From the NCBI GenBank assembly GCA_964570625.1, contig CAZMYW010000004.1:1-64000 (forward strand): a stretch of 64,000 bases of DNA. The letters run 5' to 3'. Origin of the DNA: JBFLXB01 sp964570625. GTDB taxonomy: Bacteria; Nitrospirota; Nitrospiria; 2-01-FULL-66-17. Shown one piece after another: positions 43,145-50,302 of this stretch. Every line of letters starts with the position of its first letter. Within the stretch, counting starts at the first letter, position 1. The notes under the pieces were generated by a model, which worked only from the letters and a program-made list of their open reading frames with translations, ran no database searches and was not told the origin of the DNA. A program made the translations under genes and the position numbers.

Positions 43145-43495
43145 TCATGCGAGCCCACTCCCGCGCCGCTTTAGCAAGCGTTGGCGATCATCAAGGACCT
43201 CGAAAAGCAACTCACGCATGAGGTCAAAGGCCTTCAGGATCTTGGGGCGGGCTAGCCGATAGTACACGGTGGTTCCTTGCCGCCGAGCGGTCACGACGCC
43301 TTTTTGGCGGAGCACGGTCATGTGTTGGGAGAGGTTGGCCTTCGGGACCTTCAGAACGGCCAGCAACTCCGTCGCGGAGAGCTCCTTCTCCCGGAGGGTG
43401 TTGATGATTTTCAGCCGCTTGGGATTGGCCAGAATCGAGCAGATGTCGGCGTGAAGCCCATAAACCTGCTCATCGATTTCGCGACGGTTTGCCAT
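43145..43495 (-). CDS. ArsR/SmtB-type winged-helix regulator
   Basis: A 116-residue repressor-like protein. Recognition region: CSILANPKRLKIINTLREKELSATELLAVLKVPKANLSQHMTVLRQKGVVTARRQG. No metal-binding cysteine pair is seen in the usual helix-5 position, so the signal may be redox or another ligand. Autoregulation is strongly implied: a perfect 24-base palindrome (43537-43560) overlaps its own -10 box. Confidence 0.88.
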   Translation of the reverse strand: MANRREIDEQVYGLHADICSILANPKRLKIINTLREKELSATELLAVLKVPKANLSQHMTVLRQKGVVTARRQGTTVYYRLARPKILKAFDLMRELLFEVLDDRQRLLKRRGSGLA

Positions 43496-43536
43496 CGGAC
43501 TTCAACCCTTGTTCGAGATGTCGACTCTAAGGACAA

Positions 43537-43560
43537 TTAGTTTCGAAATTTCGAAACTAA
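43537..43560 (-). promoter_or_regulatory. ArsR operator, perfect 24-bp palindrome
   Basis: Half-site TTAGTTTCGAAA repeats in exact inverted form without a spacer. Its outer edge shares two bases with the -10 box TATTTT (43564-43559, read leftward), so binding would occlude RNA polymerase. It lies 41 bases upstream of the ArsR-family gene start. The length and AT-rich dyad fit ArsR-family operators, and no other gene start is close. Confidence 0.8.
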
Positions 43561-43587
43561 AATACCACTGGATGGGGGATGTGTCAA
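43559..43587 (-). promoter_or_regulatory. Sigma70-type promoter of the ArsR-family gene
   Basis: Leftward TTGACA (43587-43582), exactly 17 bases, then TATTTT (43564-43559). The -35 box lies just past the stop codon of the relic lipoprotein fragment (43590-43592), so this promoter adjoins decayed coding DNA. Confidence 0.7.
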
Positions 43588-43589
43588 AC

Positions 43590-43748
43590 TCAATGATCCA
43601 CGGCGTGCCGGGCATGATCCGACACCTGCGCCGTAAACCACTGATGAAGCGCCGCGACGAGGACTGGATTCGCGGTGCTGTATCGAATCTCCCCGCCGTT
43701 CGGCAGAGCGGTATAGCGAATCTCGATCTGCGCGAACCCGGCCTTCAG
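43590..43748 (-). pseudogene. Relic C-terminus of the 46891-47346 lipoprotein
   Basis: Fifty-two codons in frame, starting LKAGFAQIEIRYT and ending ARHAVDH before TGA. They match the last third of the intact lipoprotein gene, LKAGSAQIDIRYTSLPNGGE and onward, at most positions. The first codons coincide with the stop of the fatty-acid hydroxylase gene. There is no start. This supports a duplication of the stress locus followed by loss of the 5-prime part. Confidence 0.8.
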
Positions 43749-44569
43749 GATCGACGCCCGCCGAGCGGGTAGGGCCCGGTTCCGCCGCGGAACGGCAGGG
43801 CCAGGGACCCGGCCAGTGTGAGTTCTCGCGGATCCCGAACCTGCTCGAGACCCAAGGGCATCTCGATTTGAGATTTAGCGGGATCGGGCCGATAGGCGCC
43901 GAGTAGGCGATCCCACCAAGGCAGGCTGAATCCGAAGTTGCTGTTCGTTTCCTCTCGGACCACGGAATGGTGGATCCGGTGCATGTCGGGAGTCACGACG
44001 ATCCATCGAAGCAACCGGTCGAATGTCTCGGGCATCCGGACGTTGCTATGGTTGAACATCGACGTTGCGTTGAGCACGACCTCAAAGATCAATACGGCCA
44101 CTGGTGGTGCGCCGGTCACCGCGATGGCCACCAGCTTGATCAGCATGGACAGGACGATCTCGACCGGATGAAAACGCGCACCCGTGGTGACATCCACATC
44201 CAGATCAGCATGGTGCATCATGTGAAGGCGCCACAGCGCCGGCACGGCGTGAAACACTACATGCTGCAGGTATAGCACGAAATCCATGACTACCAAGGCC
44301 GCGACCACCCTCATCCAGTTCGGCCAGTCCAGGAGGTTCAGCACGCCCCATTGATTCTGTGCGGCCAGGACCGCCGCGCCCACGGCCGTGATTGAAAAGA
44401 GCAGGCGAGCCGTGATCGTGTTGATCACCACGATCGAGAGGTTGGTCGGCCAGCGACTCATCCGTGTCTCCGTGAGAGGCCGCCGTGGCGCGACTACCTC
44501 CCACACCGTCATCAAGGCGAAAATTCCGAAGAAACTGGCGAGCCGGATCAAGGGCTCCAGAGCCATCAT
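43745..44569 (-). CDS. Fatty acid hydroxylase / sterol desaturase family membrane protein
   Basis: A 274-residue membrane protein with about four helices. The di-iron histidine boxes are present: HVVFH, HMMHHAD and later HRIHH with the pattern DMHRIHHSVVREETNSNFG. Such enzymes insert oxygen into lipids. The start at 44569 has a GGAGGT ribosome site; the upstream open frame is antisense to the methyltransferase. It is the last gene of the ECF sigma operon. A duplicated 5-prime fragment exists at 43055-43111. Confidence 0.85.
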   Translation of the reverse strand: MMALEPLIRLASFFGIFALMTVWEVVAPRRPLTETRMSRWPTNLSIVVINTITARLLFSITAVGAAVLAAQNQWGVLNLLDWPNWMRVVAALVVMDFVLYLQHVVFHAVPALWRLHMMHHADLDVDVTTGARFHPVEIVLSMLIKLVAIAVTGAPPVAVLIFEVVLNATSMFNHSNVRMPETFDRLLRWIVVTPDMHRIHHSVVREETNSNFGFSLPWWDRLLGAYRPDPAKSQIEMPLGLEQVRDPRELTLAGSLALPFRGGTGPYPLGGRRS

Positions 44570-44604
44570 GGTCGCTACCTCCGTCGAGCGCCGAGTGCGT
44601 CGCG

Positions 44605-45390
44605 TTAGTCGGGTTTGTTTCCCGTGAAGATCAGAGTCTGGGCTCCGTAGGACGCGGCCACTTCGCGGGTATCGGCTTCCGCGCTTTTGGCAAAGTAGTC
44701 CAGATTGGACAAGGGCGCGACGCTGCGAAACCCGGCGTCGCGGAACATTTGCAGGTACTGATCCTGCATCACGGCTCCGACGATGCACTCGGCCCAGAGC
44801 TGGGGGTTTTCGCGCGACGTCTCCTTGATGGGCCGCCCTAGGACAATATCGGAGATCTGAATCTTGCCGCCCGGTCGTAACACGCGGAGGATTTCCTTGA
44901 AGGCCTGCGGCTTGTCCGGCACCAAGTTGAGGACTCCGTTGCTGGTCACCACGTCCACGGATGCGTCGGGCAGCGGGATCTTCTCCGCGTTGCCTTCGAC
45001 GAATTCGACGTTCGTGGCCCCCATCGTGGCGGCATTGGCGCGAGCCTTTTCCAGCATCGCCGGCGTCATATCAAGACCGAACACCCTGCCCCCTGGCCCC
45101 GCCAGCAGCGAAGCGATGAGGACATCGGTGCCAGACCCCGACCCGATGTCCAAGACGCGATCACCCTCCTGAATCGCTCCCACGGCGAACGGGTAGCCCA
45201 CGCCGGCGAACGATTCGCTGGCCGTGGCCGGGATCGCGTCCAACTGCTCCTTGGGGTAGCCGACGAACTCGCAAGCGGGGCGGCCGGTCGGAAAGTGGAA
45301 GACCCGAGCCGGACACATCGCCACATCGGTGTACATGGCCGACACCGCCCGAAAGATGGATTCCTTCTTTGTATCAACGATCGCCACCAT
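44605..45390 (-). CDS. SAM-dependent methyltransferase, ArsM/UbiE-like
   Basis: A 261-residue Rossmann methyltransferase. Motif I is VLDIGSGSGTDVLIAS, then GLDMTPAMLEKARANA, NAEKIPLPDASVDVV and LRVLRPGGKIQISDI. Cysteines occur in AMCPARVFHF, PACEF and WAECIVGA, the positions where arsenite methyltransferases carry reactive cysteines, so arsenic (or another soft metalloid) methylation is plausible but not certain. The ATG at 45390 is preferred. It sits in the ECF sigma operon. Confidence 0.75.
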   Translation of the reverse strand: MVAIVDTKKESIFRAVSAMYTDVAMCPARVFHFPTGRPACEFVGYPKEQLDAIPATASESFAGVGYPFAVGAIQEGDRVLDIGSGSGTDVLIASLLAGPGGRVFGLDMTPAMLEKARANAATMGATNVEFVEGNAEKIPLPDASVDVVTSNGVLNLVPDKPQAFKEILRVLRPGGKIQISDIVLGRPIKETSRENPQLWAECIVGAVMQDQYLQMFRDAGFRSVAPLSNLDYFAKSAEADTREVAASYGAQTLIFTGNKPD

Positions 45391-45448
45391 GTCGTTTCCT
45401 TCCTGTCCAGTGTCGGGAAGGCCCGCAGGCCTCCCCGAAGAGTGAAGG

Positions 45449-45892
45449 TTAGTCCGTTTCGACGATGTCATCCCGCAACGGCGCGAGCAGCGCCAGCAAC
45501 TCGCTCTTCTCGCGCTCGGGAACCTCGTACGTGTTCAGCGTCTGCACCAGATTGTCCACCACCGCGTCGAACTCAGCCTGGCTGATCCCCATGCCCGCGT
45601 GCGCCGACTTCATGTCTCGTCCCTTATACACGCACGGACCGCCGGTGGCCTGGCAGACCATCTCGACCAGTGACTGCTGCAGCGCCTGGACCCGAGACGG
45701 AGGCGGTTGGTGCTCCACTCGCGTGTCGGTGCCCACCGCCTTCAGAAAATCGCCCACCACAGCCGTGATGGCCGGGGTCCCGCCCAATCGCTCGTAGAGC
45801 GAGGGCTCTGGCTTCGTTGTAAACCGGCTGCACCCCATGGCCACGAAGACCGCTCCCACCGCAATCACTTTGAACCAAGATGTCGTATTCAT
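45449..45892 (-). CDS. Group I truncated hemoglobin, lipoprotein form
   Basis: A 147-residue protein with a lipoprotein signal (VAVFVAMGC-like, Cys in FVAMGCSR) followed by a truncated globin domain. SLYERLGGTPAITAVVGDFL, YKGRDMKSAHAGMGIS with the proximal heme histidine and FDAVVDNLVQTLN are typical of group I. A secreted, lipid-anchored truncated globin is unusual; it could detoxify NO or oxygen species at the envelope. It lies between the anti-sigma factor and the methyltransferase in the operon. Confidence 0.85.
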   Translation of the reverse strand: MNTTSWFKVIAVGAVFVAMGCSRFTTKPEPSLYERLGGTPAITAVVGDFLKAVGTDTRVEHQPPPSRVQALQQSLVEMVCQATGGPCVYKGRDMKSAHAGMGISQAEFDAVVDNLVQTLNTYEVPEREKSELLALLAPLRDDIVETD

Positions 45893-45920
45893 CGTCGTCT
45901 CCTTCAACGTGTCATCAGGA

Positions 45921-46160
45921 TCAGAATCGCTTCAACAAGGTTTTGATTCGTTGTTCAAATTCCTGACCCGCTGTCCCATGTCCGGCCTCACGCAGCCGAT
46001 CCTTGAGCCGCTGCTCGAACTCCGCGCGAGAGAAGCAGCTTCGGCACAGGTCGATATGGTGCTTGACCTCCAGGCCCTTGACCCCTTTGAGCTCCTGGTC
46101 GAGGTACTCCAGGAGGTGCGTGAGCGCCTCGTTACACCCGATCGTCTTCACTGGCTTCAT
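45921..46160 (-). CDS. Zinc-containing anti-sigma factor
   Basis: A 79-residue anti-sigma factor of the ZAS type. The zinc/redox motif H-x3-C-x2-C is visible as H35, C39 and C42 (HIDLCRSC), with C9 as the fourth ligand. Such proteins release the sigma factor on thiol oxidation. The start overlaps the sigma gene by 29 bases, so they are translated as a pair. Confidence 0.88.
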   Translation of the reverse strand: MKPVKTIGCNEALTHLLEYLDQELKGVKGLEVKHHIDLCRSCFSRAEFEQRLKDRLREAGHGTAGQEFEQRIKTLLKRF

Positions 46161-46770
46161 GGGTTGCCTCTTGGTAGGTGTCCACCGGCTTCGTCAAGCC
46201 GGCATCCTGTGCGTGGATCCACAAGGCTTTCTGGAGCTGCGCCCGGGCCCGGGCCAGGCGCGAGCGGACCGTGCCGACGGGTACTCCCAGGCTTTTCGCA
46301 ATTTCTACGTAGGCCAACCCTTCCAGGTCGGCCAGCACCACCACCGCTCGATACGATTCGGGGAGACTGTCCACCGCCCGTTCGAGGTCTTCTCGCAAGA
46401 GCTTGTTGAGAAACTCCTGTTCGGGCGTGCCCCACCAGAGCAGGAAGGGCTGGTGGAGTTTCTCGAACAGGGAGAAGCCGCCCTCCTGGTCGTCCGCGAC
46501 CGCGTCCACCGAGACCTCAGCCGTGGGACGGACCGCGCGCTTGCGGCAGTCGGTCAAGAAGCAGTTAGTGAGGATGCGAAAGATCCATGGACGAAACCGC
46601 TCCGCCTCCTTCAAGGACGCCCGACTTCCCCACGCCTTGGCCACCGCCTCTGCCACCAGATCCTCCGCATCGTGCCGATTCTTGGCCAGCCGCATCGCCG
46701 CGCCCAACAGATCGTCCAGCAAGCCGACTGTCTGCCGCTCGAACCACTCATGGTCCATCGTCTCGCTCAC
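46132..46770 (-). CDS. ECF-type RNA polymerase sigma factor
   Basis: About 212 residues. Region 2 is LLGAAMRLAKNRHDAEDLVAEAVAKAW with the -10-recognising part RPWIFRILTNCFLTD. Region 4 is RAVDSLPESYRAVVVLADLEGLAYVEIAKSLGVPVGTVRSRLARAR. The -10 of its own ECF promoter lies at 46802-46807. Hence the start cannot be the ATG at 46794, and GTG 46770 with AGGAG upstream (or ATG 46758) is preferred. Operon: sigma, anti-sigma, globin, methyltransferase, hydroxylase. Confidence 0.9.
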   Translation of the reverse strand: MSETMDHEWFERQTVGLLDDLLGAAMRLAKNRHDAEDLVAEAVAKAWGSRASLKEAERFRPWIFRILTNCFLTDCRKRAVRPTAEVSVDAVADDQEGGFSLFEKLHQPFLLWWGTPEQEFLNKLLREDLERAVDSLPESYRAVVVLADLEGLAYVEIAKSLGVPVGTVRSRLARARAQLQKALWIHAQDAGLTKPVDTYQEATHEASEDDRV

Positions 46771-46801
46771 CGCGGCTCCTGGCTCCCTGTCCACACTAGC
46801 C

Positions 46802-46829
46802 TAGACGCACGACTCCCGAAAAAGTTCCC
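46802..46829 (-). promoter_or_regulatory. ECF-type promoter, probably autoregulated
   Basis: Leftward GGGAACTTTTT (from 46829), then CGTCTA (46807-46802), with 16 bases between GGAAC and CGTC. This is the classical extracytoplasmic-function promoter pattern, and it lies directly upstream of the sigma gene. Confidence 0.7.
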
Positions 46830-46890
46830 GAGGGGAAACATTGGTCCGAAGAACAGATCTCGCCAAGGTCGGGGGAGGGCTGTGTCATAC

Positions 46891-47346
46891 CTAATGATCC
46901 ACGGCGTGCCGGCCATGATCCGACACCTGCGCCGCGAACCACTGATGAAGCGCCGTGACGAGGGAGGGGTTCGCCGTGGTGTATCGAATCTCTCCTCCGT
47001 TCGGCAGGGAAGTGTAGCGAATGTCGATCTGCGCAGACCCGGCCTTCAGTTCCGCCAGTCCCGGCATGTCGTCGCCGTGAACTCGGGCCGGGTCGGAGAA
47101 GTCGCCTTGGCGAAACTTGTCTGCTTCGTGCTGGAGATGGGATTGGATCAGGGCGGTCTGCTGCGTATTCGCCGGATCTTTCACGGTCACGGTTTGTCGC
47201 CCGCCGTCATCGAGCCGCTGAAAGACATGGATCGTTTGTTCTAGGTCGAACGGCATTACCTGCGCACCGCGTGCCGCGACCTGGGCTTGGTGTGTACATC
47301 CGGTCGATGTTCCAATGGCAAGAGTGCAAGCTAAGACGGCGATCAT
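46891..47346 (-). CDS. Small lipoprotein of a widespread unnamed family
   Basis: A 151-residue protein starting MIAVLACTLAIGTSTGC with lipobox TSTGC. The rest, PFDLEQTIHVFQRLDDGGR, ALIQSHLQHEADKFRQGDF and PNGGEIRYTT to SDHGRHAVDH, is a family I know from many bacteria, sometimes labelled aspartate carbamoyltransferase without good reason. Function is unknown. GTG 47352 is an alternative start. It is upstream of the ECF sigma gene. A C-terminal relic copy is at 43590-43748. Confidence 0.7.
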   Translation of the reverse strand: MIAVLACTLAIGTSTGCTHQAQVAARGAQVMPFDLEQTIHVFQRLDDGGRQTVTVKDPANTQQTALIQSHLQHEADKFRQGDFSDPARVHGDDMPGLAELKAGSAQIDIRYTSLPNGGEIRYTTANPSLVTALHQWFAAQVSDHGRHAVDH

Positions 47347-47567
47347 GCTCACCAGCGCCTTGCGGTAAGCGCGAAGCGCCAACGGTGCGCGCGGTGACAG
47401 GACGCCAGCTGTGTTCGACAAAGTCAACAAGTCAAGCCTGACCCCGACTGGGCCTCCGACGGGGCCTTGCTCACCAACACCTTGCGGTCAGGGCGAAGGG
47501 CGGACGGTGCGCGTGGTGACGGGACGCCAGTTGTGTTCGACAAAGTCAACAAGTCAAGCCTGCCCCG
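47347..47567 (-). repeat. Tandem duplication of the lipoprotein 5-prime region (unit about 100 bp, period 122 bp)
   Basis: The stretch 47347-47445 recurs at 47469-47567 with few changes, for example TTGTTGACTTTGTCGAACAC in both when read leftward. The first copy overlaps the start region of the lipoprotein gene (alternative GTG 47352). The second copy carries a matching GTGAGC but no gene. This looks like a local duplication of a promoter/start segment. Confidence 0.7.
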
Positions 47568-47607
47568 GGGTGCTTCTAAATAGCGGAAAGTACCGATTCT
47601 TTTGTAA

Positions 47608-48396
47608 TCAAGGCAGCTCCTCGGTTGGAAAATGGGGCGTGTTAGTCACTCCTGCTTGGCGGGCGTCGGTTGCACGCTGTCGATCGGCGATGGGTTGTCG
47701 AACATTGCGGCGCAGGAATTCGAGCGTGCGTTCGTATTTCCTACGTATTGACTCATCGCCCGACAGAGACTGCATGGTGAGCAATGAGTTTGATATTTTA
47801 TCGATCTCGATACGTGATGGGGAAGGCGAAATTATGTAAGCAGGCATTTCGCACGTCTCAGGATTCTTGTGCTTTTCGCCTTTGAGCGGAACAGCCCAGA
47901 TTGCATAGTTCAGCCGCTCATTGGCTGGTAGTCCAACCTCACTGAGTCGCTCCTTTGCTGAATCGCACAGAACGAATCTTATCCAATCAAGCGATTCACC
48001 GACGCGGTGAGCATCAAGTAGGGCCTCTCCGAAATAGAGAGCCGATCTCGGATCGGCATACAGATCGCCGAAAGCCATGGCGCCACGGACCGGAATCAGA
48101 GACTGGGTTAACGACAGTACGAGCCCACGACAGAGTGAATCAATGGCACGATAAGAATAGGCCGTATCATCAATGGTATAGAGAATGAAAGAGTCGGAAA
48201 ACGTAAAGCGTCGCACTCGATTTCGTGCAAATCCACCGCGCCGTAATCTCTCTACAGCGCGGGCATAGACCTGAAAAACCCTGATCCACGACTCCGACTC
48301 GACCAAGGCCCCCGCGCCGAGTAGGTCCAGATGGGCGACCCAACGCGAGCGGAGGCGACGAGGGTCAATACGCACTAAAGGGGCGGTTCGCTTCAT
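47608..48396 (-). CDS. Divergent class III nucleotidyl cyclase-like protein
   Basis: A 262-residue protein of visibly lower GC than its neighbours. It shows the pattern WVAHLDLLGAG (an early Asp on a beta-strand), FTFSDSFILYT and PVRGAMAFGDLYAD. These three segments align in order and spacing with FxDxxG, GD(G) and RxGIxxG of class III cyclases, as also seen in a broad family of uncharacterised proteins. Whether the active site works is not known: the second metal Asp and base-contact residues are unclear. It is followed downstream by decayed or unrelated DNA and preceded by a second unknown gene on the same strand. Confidence 0.45.
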   Translation of the reverse strand: MKRTAPLVRIDPRRLRSRWVAHLDLLGAGALVESESWIRVFQVYARAVERLRRGGFARNRVRRFTFSDSFILYTIDDTAYSYRAIDSLCRGLVLSLTQSLIPVRGAMAFGDLYADPRSALYFGEALLDAHRVGESLDWIRFVLCDSAKERLSEVGLPANERLNYAIWAVPLKGEKHKNPETCEMPAYIISPSPSRIEIDKISNSLLTMQSLSGDESIRRKYERTLEFLRRNVRQPIADRQRATDARQAGVTNTPHFPTEELP

Positions 48397-48443
48397 CGGC
48401 TACGCCTTTTAACCTCGGACCGATAAATTGGATTGCTCATCTT

Positions 48444-49115
48444 TCAATCATCCTGCCCCAATCTCTCCCGAAAGATCTCGACATTCTTCTGGATTTGAGC
48501 CCTGACATTTTCTGGTAGGTCTCTCTCAAGCCACTCACTGATTTTAGGGTGGTGGCGAATTTCACTTGGTACCATAAGGCCTAAACAGTGCTTCTGTCCG
48601 TCATTCGGAGATTTGATATCTTGGAAGTAGGTAGTCTCGTCGGTGGTCCAAAGGGAAGTCTTTTCTAATGTCGTTCGCAGGACGCGGGAACCTTCAATAA
48701 GTCGCAACCATACATCGACGATAAGATCCCAAAGGGAGGGGTTCATTTTGGCGCGCTTATGAGCGATCTTGAGGAGGATCGCCAGATAGAAGTAAAAAGC
48801 GCGTCTTTTGGCGAACTCATCTTCGGTCGACGTGCCCATATGTCGTGCGTACAGCGAAATGAGCCAATCAATCATCCCGTCGAAAGAGGGAGCATACTGT
48901 TCCGTCTTCGCGGACTGAACTGAGTCAAGAAACACCGAGTAATAAGCGCGCGAATTCTCATATGCTACTAAGAACAAGGCGCTGACGGTAAGATTCTGCG
49001 AATTCAGGGTCTTAAGAATGAAACGAACGAGGACGTCATCGGATAGTTCAATACTTCGGGGCAAGATATCGGTTGCTGCAGGCGGCTTCCGCTTAGTTTT
49101 CCAGAAAGAGAACAT
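48444..49115 (-). CDS. Protein of unknown function beside the cyclase-like gene
   Basis: About 223 residues, lower GC than most of the window. No known motif. It is helical, with a semi-hydrophobic middle stretch (VSALFLVAYENSRAYYSVFL and AFYFYLAILLKIAHKR) and a charged C-terminal helix (EWLERDLPENVRAQIQKNVEIFRERL). ATG 49115 with GGGG upstream is preferred over GTG 49136. It is 47 bases ahead of the cyclase-like gene, so the two probably form one transcript. Confidence 0.5.
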   Translation of the reverse strand: MFSFWKTKRKPPAATDILPRSIELSDDVLVRFILKTLNSQNLTVSALFLVAYENSRAYYSVFLDSVQSAKTEQYAPSFDGMIDWLISLYARHMGTSTEDEFAKRRAFYFYLAILLKIAHKRAKMNPSLWDLIVDVWLRLIEGSRVLRTTLEKTSLWTTDETTYFQDIKSPNDGQKHCLGLMVPSEIRHHPKISEWLERDLPENVRAQIQKNVEIFRERLGQDD

Positions 49116-49225
49116 CCCATTCCCCACGCCTAGCACTGCAGAAAATTGGCCTGCTTTTTGGACTCCGTCCTGAGATTCCGGAACTTTGCCGCATAATCAC
49201 AGTTTCCGCTGGAACTGCTTGGACG

Positions 49226-49625
49226 TTACACATGCGGAAAGTCCGGGTTGTGCGCGACCTCCCATAAGAAACCGTCGGGATCGGTGAAGTAGCCGGAGTA
49301 GCCTCCCCAGTCCGTGGCGTGTGCAGGCTTGACGACGGTTGCGCCGAACTTGGCGACGTGGGCCAGCAGCGCATCGACCTCAGCAGGGGAGCGGACGTTG
49401 TGGGCCAGAGAAAATCCGGGGAACCCGGATCTTTGAGGTGATAGCCCCGCGTCAGCCGCCAAGTTTTCGCGGGGCCACAGTGCGAGCCAGATTTTCCCAA
49501 GCTCGAAGAATGTCACGGAGGGCGGGGTTTCGAGCCGGGGCAGGCCAAGGCACTGCTCGTAGAAGCGCGTGGCCCCTCTCAAGATCAGCAATGCCGAGCG
49601 TAATGAAACTGATGCGTGGCTCCAT
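49226..49625 (-). pseudogene. VOC/glyoxalase-family protein with a +1 frameshift
   Basis: The start ATG at 49625 gives MEPRISFITLGIADLERG in one frame. The rest, ATRFYEQCLGLPRLETPPSV to PDGFLWEVAHNPDFPHV, is in another frame. An extra G in the GGGG tract at about 49573-49576 (read leftward) explains the break. Otherwise the two pieces form one typical vicinal-oxygen-chelate protein. It is a mutation or a sequencing error. Confidence 0.8.
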
Positions 49626-49629
49626 ACGT

Positions 49630-50268
49630 TCAGTAGCCCACCGTGAAGCGGCTGCGTGGGTGGGCCGGTTGTTCGAGTTCGTTGATCATCGCCACGGCGT
49701 AGTCTTCGAGAGAAATTGCGCTCTTGCCCTCGGTGTTGACCAGCAGCTGGTCCGTGCCGAGACGAAACTTCCCGGTGCGTCGCCCCGGCGCGATCATCGC
49801 CGATGGACTCAGCATGGTCCAGTTCAGGTCTTTTTCGCTGCGCAGCAAGCGCAGGGCTTCACGGGCGCCTAGCGCCGTCGCCTTCCATTGCGCTGGGAAT
49901 TCCGGGTTGTCGACCACGTCCGTGCCGGGGGCGGCTTGAAGGCTGCCTGCGCCGCCGACTACCAGGAGACGGGGAGTCTGCGCCGTTTTTGAGGCGGCGA
50001 GAATGGAGTGGATGCCCCGCACGTAGTAGTTGTACACGTCGGGTTGAGCGTGTCCGCTGAACGCGCTGATGACTGCGTCGTGTCCCTTCAGGTGCTGTGC
50101 GAGCGCGGCGGTATCTAAGACGTCGATTCTTATTGCCTTGAGACTATGGTGCAGTTCGAGTTTTTCAGGGTGAGTCACCAGCGCGGTGACCCGATGGCCA
50201 CGCGAAAGGAGCTCTTTCAGAAGTCCGGAACCAATGAACCCGGTGGCACCGATGAGCGCGACGTTCAT
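49630..50268 (-). CDS. NAD(P)-binding Rossmann oxidoreductase, NmrA/atypical SDR type
   Basis: A 212-residue cytosolic protein with nucleotide motif GATGFIGSGLLKELLSRGH at the N-terminus and VVGGAGSL, SPSAMIAPG patterns typical of YwnB/YhfK-like short atypical SDR proteins. No catalytic Tyr-Lys pair is obvious, so it may sense or reduce quinones. It lies four bases from the VOC pseudogene on the same strand. Confidence 0.8.
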   Translation of the reverse strand: MNVALIGATGFIGSGLLKELLSRGHRVTALVTHPEKLELHHSLKAIRIDVLDTAALAQHLKGHDAVISAFSGHAQPDVYNYYVRGIHSILAASKTAQTPRLLVVGGAGSLQAAPGTDVVDNPEFPAQWKATALGAREALRLLRSEKDLNWTMLSPSAMIAPGRRTGKFRLGTDQLLVNTEGKSAISLEDYAVAMINELEQPAHPRSRFTVGY

Positions 50269-50302
50269 GGCGAGACCTCCAGTTGCAGGTCACGGAGGTG
50301 AC

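Noticed and set aside
47608..49115. Calling the pair a CBASS or Pycsar defence system
   Set aside because: Only fold-level motifs in one protein are visible; the second protein has no recognised effector domain and no other defence gene lies nearby.
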